From JAOXRU01 sp965247735 (lineage in GTDB: Bacteria > Bacteroidota > Bacteroidia > Flavobacteriales > Flavobacteriaceae): 64,000 nucleotides of DNA. Location of the stretch: the NCBI GenBank assembly GCA_965247735.1, contig CBDFHN010000002.1, positions 4,712,001 to 4,776,000 of the forward strand, given 5' to 3'. Below, piece by piece: positions 33,658 through 42,388 of the stretch (position 1 is the first letter of the stretch; every line of letters begins with the position of its first letter). A program made the position numbers and the translations under genes. Under the pieces are notes generated by a model that was not told where the DNA came from, did not search any database, and saw nothing but the letters and a program-made list of their open reading frames with translations.

Positions 33658-33687
33658 AAAAGCCTCTCTATTTCTAGAAAGGCTTTT
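33658..33687 (-). terminator. Terminator-like hairpin downstream of the head-GIN operon
   Basis: AAAAGCCT/AGGCTTTT stem with a 14-base loop containing a small inner TCTA/TAGA pairing, and T-rich flanks. It lies 58 bases past the end of the DUF2807 gene. Confidence 0.7.
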
Positions 33688-33744
33688 ATAAGATTGATGA
33701 ACTAACCAAGTGATGAGTTTGGTCTTTGTGTTTTTTATTGCTAA

Positions 33745-34473
33745 TTAACTTCTTTCGATATCACCAGAACCAGCAACTTTAGTGTCTTCTTTGTCTGGAT
33801 TTCCTTTGAATTCGATATCTCCAGATCCAGAAACTCTACCTTTTATAGATTCGGTACAGTTAACTCTAATATTACCAGATCCTGATACTTTTGCGTCAGC
33901 ATGTTTTGTTTTTAAGTTAAAAGCATGGATGTCTCCTGAACCAGAAACTGCACATTCAAAAGAACCAGATTTCCCGCTAATTCTTACATCTCCAGAACCA
34001 GAAACTCTAGCTTTAGTACTGTTGGCAGAGATCTCTAAATTAACATCTCCAGAACCAGATAAGGCAGTTGAAAAATGATCTGCGTTAATAACATCTTTTG
34101 TAATCACATCTCCAGAACCTGATAATGATACTCCTGAGATATTTTTGAATGGTACCGTAATAAGTATAATCTTATTAAAAGATGTTCTAAGATTATATCC
34201 TTTTTTTACCTTAATTTTTAATACATCATCTTTTACTTCTGTAATGATGTATTTGATAAGGTTAGATTCTCCTTTAATGGTTAAATTTCCTTCAGAACCG
34301 CTAACGAGCTCTACATCGAAAAAACCAGATACAGCAACTTTGTCATAAGTGGCGGTTTTTCTTTTTTCGGAAGTTATGTTTCCATTTCCTTTAATTCTAT
34401 CGTTTCCAAACCATTGTGCGTTTGCAGCGCTTACAAATACTAAGGCGATTAATAATGTGCTTAATTTTCTCAT
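33745..34473 (-). CDS. Head-GIN (DUF2807) secreted beta-solenoid protein
   Basis: A 242-residue exported protein with signal RKLSTLLIALVFVSAANAQWFG. The repeat unit is about 20 residues and built around SGSGDV or SGSGDI; at least seven copies occur between about 125 and 242 (SLSGSGDVITKDV, ALSGSGDVNLEI, RVSGSGDVRISG). This is the DUF2807 'putative auto-transporter adhesin, head GIN' family, a right-handed solenoid. The opening KVAVSGFFDVELVSGSE is diagnostic. It is the last gene of the ECF-sigma operon. Its role is unknown; it is probably an envelope or adhesion component. Confidence 0.92.
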   Translation of the reverse strand: MRKLSTLLIALVFVSAANAQWFGNDRIKGNGNITSEKRKTATYDKVAVSGFFDVELVSGSEGNLTIKGESNLIKYIITEVKDDVLKIKVKKGYNLRTSFNKIILITVPFKNISGVSLSGSGDVITKDVINADHFSTALSGSGDVNLEISANSTKARVSGSGDVRISGKSGSFECAVSGSGDIHAFNLKTKHADAKVSGSGNIRVNCTESIKGRVSGSGDIEFKGNPDKEDTKVAGSGDIERS

Positions 34474-34505
34474 TGTTCAGTTTTTTATGATTGATGTTGT
34501 TGTAA

Positions 34506-35597
34506 TTATTTCTTGTAAAATATTACACTACCATATTCAGAGTTGATAGCAACGTTGTTACCAGTGTTTTTGGCTCCGTAATACCCTTTGTAGTATTTGT
34601 CAGTAGATTTTACTCTTTTAACTTCGAATTCAAAATCATCAGCGCCATTAATACCGGCATATTCAAGGTTGATATCAAAATTAAAATGATAGTTTGTACT
34701 GTGTCCAATTTTTATACTTGTATAATCGGTTTGGATATTTACATTACCAGCTTCAGGTGTTAGTTCAGCAATTTTTATAGAACCATAACTTCCTTTTAGA
34801 TTTACATTACCAAATATTTTTCCAAGACGTGTACTGATATAATCTCCTTTACCATCTATGTTTTTTGCATTATCAATATATATGCTTCCATAATCTGAAT
34901 TATAGCTGATTTTCCTCACTTTTTGAATTTTTGATTTTGTATAATCAGCTCTCAATTCTATGTTTCCAGCCTTTTCTATGGTAAAACTAGAGTAATCGGC
35001 TCTTATATTTGCTGCTTTAATATATCCAAAGGAAGAATTGGAGGTGTAATCAAAAGAGATTTCATTGGTATTGGATCTTAACTCCCCAATATCTAACTTC
35101 CCATAATCACAACTTATTCTTGCATTACCTTCTAAGATATCAAGATTAATACTTCCATAATCGTTGTCAAGGTCTACGCTATTGCTTCGTGGTAATTTTA
35201 TGGTATAGTTAATTTTCATATTGACTTTACCACTATTAGACCAACTATTCCACCAGGATTTGCTTTTGTTTTTGTTAAAAATTGTTTTGGCAGAAACATG
35301 ACTATTAGATGCTTCAAAATCAACAGTTATTTGTTTTAATTTTTCTATTACTTTGTCTTCATTATTTCCATTAGTCTCAATATAAACTTCAATTACAGTT
35401 TTGTTTTGACTCCAAGTGGTAATGTATAGATTTCCGTAGTTGTTATTGATGCTTAACAGTGCATCAGCATTAACATTATATTCTTTCTTGATTGTTTTTT
35501 TCTTTGTGTATTTCCCTTTTCCAGTATTTGCAATAATTAGTGTGGGGATTAAAAAGAAAAGCAATATGTATTTCGATTTAAGTAATGTTGTTTCCAT
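34506..35597 (-). CDS. Secreted beta-solenoid repeat protein (DUF4097-like)
   Basis: A 363-residue protein with a signal-like N-terminus (KYILLFFLIPTLIIANTG). It is a long series of beta repeats of about 20 residues with recurring D-Y-(G/T/S)-S: DNDYGSINLDI, SCDYGKLDIGEL, RADYSSFTIEK, RADYTKSKIQK, NSDYGSIYIDN and SEYGSVIFYKK at the end. The pattern resembles DUF4097/DUF2807 solenoids. It overlaps the putative anti-sigma gene by 20 bases and is followed 32 bases on by the head-GIN gene, so the two solenoids are probably made together under the ECF factor. Confidence 0.82.
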   Translation of the reverse strand: METTLLKSKYILLFFLIPTLIIANTGKGKYTKKKTIKKEYNVNADALLSINNNYGNLYITTWSQNKTVIEVYIETNGNNEDKVIEKLKQITVDFEASNSHVSAKTIFNKNKSKSWWNSWSNSGKVNMKINYTIKLPRSNSVDLDNDYGSINLDILEGNARISCDYGKLDIGELRSNTNEISFDYTSNSSFGYIKAANIRADYSSFTIEKAGNIELRADYTKSKIQKVRKISYNSDYGSIYIDNAKNIDGKGDYISTRLGKIFGNVNLKGSYGSIKIAELTPEAGNVNIQTDYTSIKIGHSTNYHFNFDINLEYAGINGADDFEFEVKRVKSTDKYYKGYYGAKNTGNNVAINSEYGSVIFYKK

Positions 35598-36135
35598 ATT
35601 GGGTATTTTTTAGATTTTTAATTTCTTCTATTTTGGTTAGCACCTCTTCCAATAGGTTTATCCTAGTTTGAAAGTTTTGTATCATGGCGCTAATAATAAT
35701 TTTACTGTTGTTACCTTCTAGTAATTTTTGTTCTAGGTTATTGCCTTCGTTTTCTAATTCTTTTAAAACGGAGAGCGTATCGGTAATTATATTTTTTGTT
35801 TCTGGGCTCAATTCATTATTTAATACTTCAATTTGTTGGTTGATTACATTAGCAAAATATGATTGTGTTTGTTGTATTTCTGGATCAACATCTGCTAGTG
35901 TCGGTGTATAATTTGTATTAAAAACTAGAGATCCAATAGTGAAAACTACAGCTATAGAAGCAGCAATAGATAGTGGCATCCACCAGTTTCTCTTTTTTGT
36001 ATCGATAACTATTACACCATCTTTTGCGGCATTTAGTTTTTGTAAAAAGCGCTGTTGATGTCCTTGGTGTGGCGTAGCAATATCAAAACCTCCTTCAAGG
36101 TCTTTAAATATGTTATCCAGTTCGTCTTTTTCCAT
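35578..36135 (-). CDS. Putative membrane anti-sigma factor
   Basis: A 185-residue single-pass inner-membrane protein. The cytosolic N-terminus (EKDELDNIFKDLEGGFDIAT) includes a HQQRFLQKL helix, the transmembrane helix is at about 50-68 (WWMPLSIAASIAVVFTIGSLV), and the rest is a periplasmic coiled coil (QQIEVLNNELSPETKNII, RINLLEEVLTKIEEIK). Placement 18 bases downstream of an ECF sigma gene is the usual site for an anti-sigma factor, but no zinc (ZAS) His-Cys-Cys motif is present, so the role is inferred. Confidence 0.75.
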   Translation of the reverse strand: MEKDELDNIFKDLEGGFDIATPHQGHQQRFLQKLNAAKDGVIVIDTKKRNWWMPLSIAASIAVVFTIGSLVFNTNYTPTLADVDPEIQQTQSYFANVINQQIEVLNNELSPETKNIITDTLSVLKELENEGNNLEQKLLEGNNSKIIISAMIQNFQTRINLLEEVLTKIEEIKNLKNTQYGNNIT

Positions 36136-36153
36136 CGTATTATAATATTTTTA

Positions 36154-36705
36154 TTAGGCTAGTGCCATTTTAGTACGTAAACTTTCTTTGGCTCTAGAGA
36201 TTGTAGTTCTGCAATTGGCATAACTAATTCCCATTATTTTACTTATTTCATCATAGTCATAACCTTCTATTAAATGTAAGGTCAAAGACAATCTGTAATT
36301 ATCTTTCAGTTGTTTCATTGTTGTCAATACTTTTTGAGCCTTTGTATTAGACATTTCATGATCGGAAGCAATTCCATCATAATCTTCGACCTTGTACATT
36401 ACATCATCAATCGGAATAATATCATTTTTTTTCCTTTTGTTGTACTGATGAATACTGTTGTTAATTACGATTCTTTTTAACCATGCTCCAAATGATACTT
36501 CTGCTTTGAAAGAATCCAATTTCGTAAATGCACTTAAAAACGATTCTTGCATTATGTCTTCAGCTTCAGTTTCATCCTTCACAATTCTTACTGCAGTATT
36601 ATACATCGCACTATAGTAACGATTGTAAATCTCCAGTTGTGCATTTTGGTTTCCGGTTAAGCACAATTGTAATAATTGGTCAGTATTTTCTTTTCTTTGG
36701 CTCAA
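36154..36705 (-). CDS. ECF-type RNA polymerase sigma factor (TTG start)
   Basis: A 183-residue sigma-70 family factor. Region 2 reads EIYNRYYSAMYNTAVRIVKD and EAEDIMQESFLSAFTKLDSF, with GAWLKRIVINNSIHQ following. Region 4 is LTLHLIEGYDYDEISKIMGI and SYANCRTTISRAKESL. The frame has no ATG before the first conserved helix: it is open back to a stop at 36748-36750, and the best start is TTG at 36705 (SQRKENTDQLLQL). Weak initiation would limit sigma levels. It heads the operon with a putative anti-sigma and two solenoid proteins, so it probably controls an envelope response and its own transcription. Confidence 0.92.
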   Translation of the reverse strand: MSQRKENTDQLLQLCLTGNQNAQLEIYNRYYSAMYNTAVRIVKDETEAEDIMQESFLSAFTKLDSFKAEVSFGAWLKRIVINNSIHQYNKRKKNDIIPIDDVMYKVEDYDGIASDHEMSNTKAQKVLTTMKQLKDNYRLSLTLHLIEGYDYDEISKIMGISYANCRTTISRAKESLRTKMALA

Positions 36706-36943
36706 AAAGTTGTTGTTTGTTATAGAGATACAATAAAAAATGGTTTGTTACAGTTTTTTATTATTTTTTTTGAAAAAATGAGTGATGACACTATTATGCT
36801 GTGGCATAACAATTGTATTATTGTACTGAAATATGATAGTGGATATAGCTAAGCTATTGTAAATGATTGCTTTCTTTAATCATTATAAACATATAAGAAT
36901 ATATAATTCTGTAGTTAAATGACAGAATGACTTAAATAGTATT

Positions 36944-39394
36944 ATGACAAAATCAAAAATTATGAATATTGACAGTTTGTCATTGCAAGGAATAGATGAA
37001 GATGCAGAATTGATTCCTTTAATGACACCTGAAGATGAAGAAGAAATAAATAGGGAAGAGTTGCCTGATACTTTACCTATTTTATCTTTAAGAAATACAG
37101 TGCTTTTTCCTGGAGTAGTTATTCCAATAACTGCCGGAAGAGATAAATCTATAAAACTTATTAAAGATGCTAATGCTGGAAGTAAGGTTATTGGTGTTGT
37201 TTCTCAAAAGGATGAGGAAGTAGAAGATCCATCTATTGAAGATATCAATACATTGGGAACTGTTGCTAAAATTCTTAGAGTGCTACAGATGCCTGATGGG
37301 AATACCACAGTGATTATTCAAGGTAAAAAGAGATTTGAAATTGCAGAAGTACTTACCGAAGAGCCTTATATGAATGCTACTGTACGTGCAGTAGATGAGG
37401 TGAAACCTGCAGATGAAAATAAAGAGTTTTTGGCAATTATAGAATCTATAAAAGAGCTGGCATTACAGATTATAAAAGATAATCCAAATATACCAAGTGA
37501 AGCTTCTTTTGCTATAGAAAACATACAAAGCAATTCGTTCTTAATCAATTTTGTGTCTTCTAACATGAATATTTCTGTTAAGGAGAAGCAAGAGTTGCTT
37601 GGAATTCATGATCTAAAAGAAAGAGCATTAGCAACATTAAAACAGATGAATGTTGAGTTTCAGAAATTGGAACTTAAAAATGATATTCAATCTAAAGTTA
37701 GAAACGATTTAGATCAGCAACAACGCGAGTATTTCTTACACCAACAGATGAAAACTATCCAAGAAGAACTTGGTGGTGTTTCTTCTGAGGAGGAATTAGA
37801 TGAAATGCGTGTACGTGCAAAGTCTAAAAAATGGAATAAAACAGTACAAGAACACTTTGAAAAAGAATTATCAAAAATGCAACGTATGAACCCTCAGGTT
37901 GCTGAATATTCTATTCAAAGAAATTACTTAGATCTGTATTTGGACCTGCCATGGGATGAGTTTTCTAAAGATAAATTTGATCTTAAAAGAGCACAAAGAA
38001 TATTGGATAGAGACCATTATGGACTTGAAGATGTAAAAAAGAGAATTATTGAATATTTAGCGGTATTAAAGCTAAGAAACGATATGAAATCTCCTATATT
38101 ATGTCTTTATGGCCCTCCTGGAGTTGGTAAAACATCATTAGGGAAGTCTGTAGCTGAGGCTTTAGGAAGAGAATATGTTAGAATTTCTCTTGGTGGGTTA
38201 AGAGATGAAGCAGAGATTCGCGGGCATAGAAAAACCTATATTGGTGCAATGCCAGGAAGAATAGTACAAAGTGTTAAAAAAGCTGGTACTTCTAATCCTG
38301 TTTTTATACTAGATGAAATAGATAAATTGTCTAATAGTCATCAAGGAGATCCGTCTTCTGCAATGTTAGAGGTATTAGATCCAGAGCAAAACATGGAATT
38401 CTATGATAACTTCTTAGAAATGGGTTATGATTTGTCTAAAGTAATGTTTATTGCAACTGCAAATAGCTTGGCATCGATACAACCAGCATTGTTAGATCGT
38501 ATGGAAATAATTAATGTTTCAGGATATACTATTGAAGAAAAAGTAGAAATTGGAAAACGTCATTTATTGCCAAAGCAATTAAAGGAACATGGTCTTACCG
38601 AAAAGGATTTAAAAATAGCCAAGCCGCAATTGGAAAAAATTGTAGAAGGCTATACAAGAGAATCTGGAGTACGTTCTTTAGAAAAGCAAATTGCAAAAAC
38701 CATACGTTATGCTGCTAAATCTATTGCAATGGAAGAGGAGTATAGTGTTAAAGTGTCTAATGATGATGTTGAAAAGATACTTGGTCCTGCAAGATTAGAA
38801 CGCGATAAATATGAAAATAATGATGTAGCTGGGGTTGTAACAGGTTTGGCTTGGACTAGAGTAGGTGGTGATATATTATTTATAGAATCTATTATTTCTA
38901 AAGGAAAAGGTAATTTAACCATTACAGGAAACTTAGGGAAAGTAATGAAAGAATCTGCGACTATAGCTATGGAATACATAAAAGCTAATGCAGAGTTATT
39001 AGATGTTGATGCTGATGTTTTTAATAAGTATAATGTACATATTCACGTTCCTGAAGGTGCTACACCTAAAGATGGGCCTAGTGCAGGTATAACGATGCTA
39101 ACTTCTTTGATATCATTATTTACACAAAGAAAAGTTAAAAAGAGCTTAGCAATGACTGGAGAAATTACACTTAGAGGAAAAGTGTTGCCAGTAGGAGGAA
39201 TAAAAGAAAAGATTTTGGCAGCAAAAAGAGCAAAAATCAAGGAAATTATTTTGTGTGAAGAAAACAAAAGAGATATTGAAGAAATAAAAGAAGATTATTT
39301 AAAAGGATTAACATTCCATTATGTTTCTGAAATGAGTGATGTAATTGATATTGCAATCACAAAACAGAAAGTAAAGAATGCCAAGAAATTGTAA
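36944..39394 (+). CDS. lon: ATP-dependent Lon protease
   Basis: A cytosolic hexameric AAA+ protease degrading misfolded and regulatory proteins. It has 816 residues: N-terminal domain LPILSLRNTVLFPGVVIPIT, Walker A GPPGVGKTS (about 390-398), Walker B FILDEIDKL, sensor/Arg regions, then the protease domain with GPSAGITM (catalytic Ser713) and GGIKEKILAA (Lys754). The start ATG at 36944 is followed by another at codon 7 (NIDSLSLQGIDED); either could be used. An acidic N-terminal extension is normal for Bacteroidota Lon. It is followed by cmk after 27 bases. Confidence 0.97.
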   Translation: MTKSKIMNIDSLSLQGIDEDAELIPLMTPEDEEEINREELPDTLPILSLRNTVLFPGVVIPITAGRDKSIKLIKDANAGSKVIGVVSQKDEEVEDPSIEDINTLGTVAKILRVLQMPDGNTTVIIQGKKRFEIAEVLTEEPYMNATVRAVDEVKPADENKEFLAIIESIKELALQIIKDNPNIPSEASFAIENIQSNSFLINFVSSNMNISVKEKQELLGIHDLKERALATLKQMNVEFQKLELKNDIQSKVRNDLDQQQREYFLHQQMKTIQEELGGVSSEEELDEMRVRAKSKKWNKTVQEHFEKELSKMQRMNPQVAEYSIQRNYLDLYLDLPWDEFSKDKFDLKRAQRILDRDHYGLEDVKKRIIEYLAVLKLRNDMKSPILCLYGPPGVGKTSLGKSVAEALGREYVRISLGGLRDEAEIRGHRKTYIGAMPGRIVQSVKKAGTSNPVFILDEIDKLSNSHQGDPSSAMLEVLDPEQNMEFYDNFLEMGYDLSKVMFIATANSLASIQPALLDRMEIINVSGYTIEEKVEIGKRHLLPKQLKEHGLTEKDLKIAKPQLEKIVEGYTRESGVRSLEKQIAKTIRYAAKSIAMEEEYSVKVSNDDVEKILGPARLERDKYENNDVAGVVTGLAWTRVGGDILFIESIISKGKGNLTITGNLGKVMKESATIAMEYIKANAELLDVDADVFNKYNVHIHVPEGATPKDGPSAGITMLTSLISLFTQRKVKKSLAMTGEITLRGKVLPVGGIKEKILAAKRAKIKEIILCEENKRDIEEIKEDYLKGLTFHYVSEMSDVIDIAITKQKVKNAKKL

Positions 39395-39421
39395 CAACCT
39401 TTACTAATAAAACAGCTTTAA

Positions 39422-40114
39422 ATGCGTAAAATCACAATAGCAATAGATGGGTTTTCATCTACAGGTAAAAGTACCATTGCAAAACAATTAGCCAAAGCGT
39501 TAGGGTATGTATATGTAGATACTGGCGCTATGTATAGGGCAGTAACATTATATGCTTTAGATAATGGTTTTATTGAAGAAAAAAAAGTTGATGCGGCCAA
39601 ACTTATAGCAGAGTTACCGCAAATAGAGGTTAAGTTTGTTTATAATGACGTATTAGGTTTCGCGGAAGTATATCTTAATGGAATTAATGTAGAAGGAGAA
39701 ATTCGGAAAATGCGTATATCTACTAGAGTTAGTAGGGTTGCTATGATTGCTGAGGTAAGAACCAAATTAGTAGAGTTGCAACAAGCAATGGGTACAGAGA
39801 AAGCAATAGTAATGGATGGTAGAGATATTGGAAGTGTCGTTTTTCCTGATGCAGAGCTAAAATTGTTTTTAACAGCATCGCCTGAAGCCAGAGCTGCTAG
39901 ACGTTATAAAGAGTTGTTAGATCGTGGTGATGAAGTTACTTATGAAGAAGTTTTGATAAATGTTAGAGAACGCGATTATATTGATGCCAATAGAGAGATC
40001 TCTCCATTGCTGAAAACTGATGATGCCATAGAGATTGATAATAGTGATATGGGGCTTAAAGAACAATTTGAAAGAATCCATAGTTTTTCAATGCGCATAA
40101 TAGAGAAGCAATAA
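39422..40114 (+). CDS. cmk: Cytidylate kinase
   Basis: Phosphorylates CMP and dCMP with ATP in the cytosol. The 230 residues have the P-loop IDGFSSTGKSTIAKQLA, the substrate region DTGAMYRAVTLYAL, RISTRVSRVA, MDGRDIGSVVFPDAELK and the lid RRYKELLDRGD. The length is normal. It lies 27 bases after lon and 16 bases before a strong terminator, so it is probably the last gene of a lon-cmk transcript. Confidence 0.96.
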   Translation: MRKITIAIDGFSSTGKSTIAKQLAKALGYVYVDTGAMYRAVTLYALDNGFIEEKKVDAAKLIAELPQIEVKFVYNDVLGFAEVYLNGINVEGEIRKMRISTRVSRVAMIAEVRTKLVELQQAMGTEKAIVMDGRDIGSVVFPDAELKLFLTASPEARAARRYKELLDRGDEVTYEEVLINVRERDYIDANREISPLLKTDDAIEIDNSDMGLKEQFERIHSFSMRIIEKQ

Positions 40115-40130
40115 AATATTCTTAAAACCT

Positions 40131-40161
40131 AAAAAAGGCTTCCAAATTGGAAGCCTTTTTT
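40131..40161. terminator. Bidirectional terminator between cmk and LysM gene
   Basis: A 13-bp stem, AAAAAAGGCTTCC/GGAAGCCTTTTTT, with a five-base loop between two convergent genes. Confidence 0.92.
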
Positions 40162-40184
40162 ATTACACAAAATGTAATTCAATA

Positions 40185-40565
40185 TTATAAATTAGGGATC
40201 ACTAAAACTTGACCAACATTAATCATGTCAGGATTTTTTAATTGATCAGTATTAGCCTCAAAAATAGCAGTATATTTAGAAGCACTTTCGTAGTAATGTG
40301 CTGCAATTTTCCCTAAAGTCTCTCCACTAGCAACAGTATGTCTATGGTAGATAGTTTCGTCAGCAACGCTAATGTTAGCTTTAATGTCTGCTGGGCTATC
40401 TCCTCCTAATTCTTTAATTTTATCCCAAAGAACATTTTTTTCATATGGTGTTGCAGCTAGACCTTTAATTTTTAAGATTCCACCTTCTTCAGAAACACTT
40501 CCGTCTTTCATTTGAAATTGTTCTCCTAGATCTAAAACTGCTTGATATTTTGTTTTTGCACTCAT
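40185..40565 (-). CDS. BON-LysM protein (Kbp/YgaU-like)
   Basis: A 126-residue protein. The N-terminal BON-like half contains GGILKIKGLAATPYEKNVLW and DKIKELGGDSP. The C-terminal LysM (about 77-125) is HTVASGETLGKIAAHYYESA and NPDMINVGQVLVIPNL. E. coli Kbp/YgaU binds potassium and has the same BON-LysM order. No signal peptide is seen, also as in Kbp. It is a single gene with its own promoter and terminator. Confidence 0.9.
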   Translation of the reverse strand: MSAKTKYQAVLDLGEQFQMKDGSVSEEGGILKIKGLAATPYEKNVLWDKIKELGGDSPADIKANISVADETIYHRHTVASGETLGKIAAHYYESASKYTAIFEANTDQLKNPDMINVGQVLVIPNL

Positions 40566-40597
40566 GTTATTAATTTTATTAAGTTATTATATACTCT

Positions 40598-40605
40598 CAA
40601 AGTTA
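40598..40605 (-). promoter_or_regulatory. Probable LysM-gene promoter -7 element (TAACTTTG)
   Basis: The reverse complement reads TAACTTTG, matching TANNTTTG, 32 bases upstream of the ATG. A CTTTA lies about 19 bases further up in place of TTG. Confidence 0.5.
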
Positions 40606-40981
40606 CATAAATTATGCCAAAAATTAAAGTTTAAGTTTTATAGATAAGTAGCCTTTTTCTGTAAAATAGAGCTAATACTCGTTTAACTACCTTTGTTATT
40701 GTGGTTTTCATGAATTTTACAAGACATCGTTTTTATCTGTTATTCAAAGTTTATATCATATTTGCTTCTTTTTAGCGTAATCACTATATATTGAACAGAG
40801 AATTACATTTAATACTACTGAAGTAATGAATGATGTGTATTGTTAAGAAGTATAAAAGCACAAGAGTATATACCTCTGTTTTCTAAAATAAAAATATGAT
40901 TTTTAGGACAACTTGCTGGTAGTAGTTATTTTGTGATTGAAAAAACTTTAGCCTTCAACTTGAGTTGATTATATTGCAACC
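40606..40981. other. Intergenic region between LysM gene and YfcC operon
   Basis: 376 bases with no convincing coding frame, tRNA or hairpin. It presumably holds the upstream promoter part of the LysM gene and the promoter of the rightward operon, whose -7 box I cannot identify with confidence. Confidence 0.5.
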
Positions 40982-42382
40982 ATGAATCATAACCAAATCA
41001 AAAAGAAATGGTATACTAAAGTACCACATGCTTTAGTTTTGCTATTTATAATTATCATTTTTGTAGCTATTTTAACCTATGTTTTACCTGCTGGTGAATA
41101 TGAACGCATATTGGTCGATGGAAAAAATAGAGTTGTACCCAATTCTTATAAACAGCTAGCAAATACGCCAGTATCGTTTTTAGATATGTTTAAAGCAATT
41201 CCTTTAGGTTTTAAAGCTGCAGCCGAAATAATCTTTGTTGTTTTAGCTGGGGGCATTATGTTTAATGTAATGAACAAGTCTAAGGCTGTAGAAAATGCTG
41301 TTGGGACAATGGTTAATACGCTAGGAAAAAAAAAGAGATACACGCTAGTTGTAATCATGACATTTATTTATGGCTTTCTGGGTGTTGCAGTTGGATATGA
41401 ACATAATATAGGTCTAGTACCAATTGCAGCGGTATTAAGTCTGGCAATTGGTGGTGATTTGATTCTGGCAGCTGGAATTTCTGTTGGTGCTATTACCATT
41501 GGTTTTGGTCTATCACCAATTAACCCATATACTGTGGGTGTTGGACATAAAATTGCAGAGTTGCAACTTTTTTCAGGAGCTTGGTTACGGGCAATATTAT
41601 GTTTTTTTGGCTTAGCAGTAATGGCTTATTATAATGTTAGGTACTTAAAAAAAATAAGTGCCAATCCAAATAAATCGTTGGGTAAGGATTTAAATGAAGA
41701 AGGTATTTCGCTTTCACAAAAAATTAAGGATTATAAATTAGGTAAAACAGATTTAGTCATCTTGTCTATATTCATTTTAGGATTAGCAATTATTCTTTGG
41801 GGTGTTTTTACTAAAGGGTGGTATATAAATGAATTATCTGCTGTGTTTTTAATGATTGCAATTGCTTGCGGATTAGCATCAAAAATGTCTCCTTCGTTTT
41901 TTAGTGAAGCAGTTTTAGAAGGAGTTTCCAAAGCTGCACCTGGAGCATTTATGGTAGGTTTTGCAACTACTATAAAAGTTTTATTAGAAATGGGAAGTAT
42001 TAGTGATACTATTTCATTTCAAATGGCAGAAGTATTGCAAGGTCTCCCTCACTATTTATCTGCAATAGGAATGTCTATATCCCAATGTATTATAAATTTA
42101 TTTATACCTTCTGGAAGTGGTCAGGCATTGGCTACGTTGCCTATAATGATACCGCTAGGGGAGGTTTTGGGGCTTACAAGGCAGACAACTATTTTGGCCT
42201 TTCAGATTGGAGATGGAGTAACCAATCTTATAAATCCAACCCTTGGAGGACTAATAGCAATGTTAAGTATGTGTAGAGTTCCGATAGATAAATGGTTGAA
42301 ATTTATCTTTCCAGTAGTATTGGCTATTATCGTGGTATCATGGCTAACTTTAATTTTGGCGACAGCTATTAACTATAACTAA
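40982..42382 (+). CDS. YfcC-family transporter (C4-dicarboxylate/AbgT-like fold)
   Basis: A 466-residue inner-membrane carrier with about 11-12 helices. KVPHALVLLFIIIIFVAILT followed by YVLPAGEYER is the conserved start of YfcC/ArcD-like proteins. FIYGFLGVAVGYEHNIGLVP and GLSPINPYTVGVGHKIAELQ are substrate-path loops, and FIPSGSGQALATLPIM and DGVTNLINPTLGGLIA near the C-terminus are the second inverted repeat. Family members import amino acids or peptides coupled to ions. It is followed six bases on by an M20 deacetylase and then an aminotransferase, so an N-acylated amino acid or dipeptide is a reasonable cargo. Confidence 0.88.
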   Translation: MNHNQIKKKWYTKVPHALVLLFIIIIFVAILTYVLPAGEYERILVDGKNRVVPNSYKQLANTPVSFLDMFKAIPLGFKAAAEIIFVVLAGGIMFNVMNKSKAVENAVGTMVNTLGKKKRYTLVVIMTFIYGFLGVAVGYEHNIGLVPIAAVLSLAIGGDLILAAGISVGAITIGFGLSPINPYTVGVGHKIAELQLFSGAWLRAILCFFGLAVMAYYNVRYLKKISANPNKSLGKDLNEEGISLSQKIKDYKLGKTDLVILSIFILGLAIILWGVFTKGWYINELSAVFLMIAIACGLASKMSPSFFSEAVLEGVSKAAPGAFMVGFATTIKVLLEMGSISDTISFQMAEVLQGLPHYLSAIGMSISQCIINLFIPSGSGQALATLPIMIPLGEVLGLTRQTTILAFQIGDGVTNLINPTLGGLIAMLSMCRVPIDKWLKFIFPVVLAIIVVSWLTLILATAINYN

Positions 42383-42388
42383 CATAAT

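Noticed and set aside
33782..34078. A 98-codon frame rich in SPEPE repeats on the + strand
   Set aside because: The repeat arises because it is the complement of the SGSGD-encoding tract of the head-GIN gene.
33745..34473. Tandem DNA repeats as a CRISPR-like array
   Set aside because: The periodicity follows codons of the SGSGD repeat in a conserved protein family; units are not identical and have no unique spacers.
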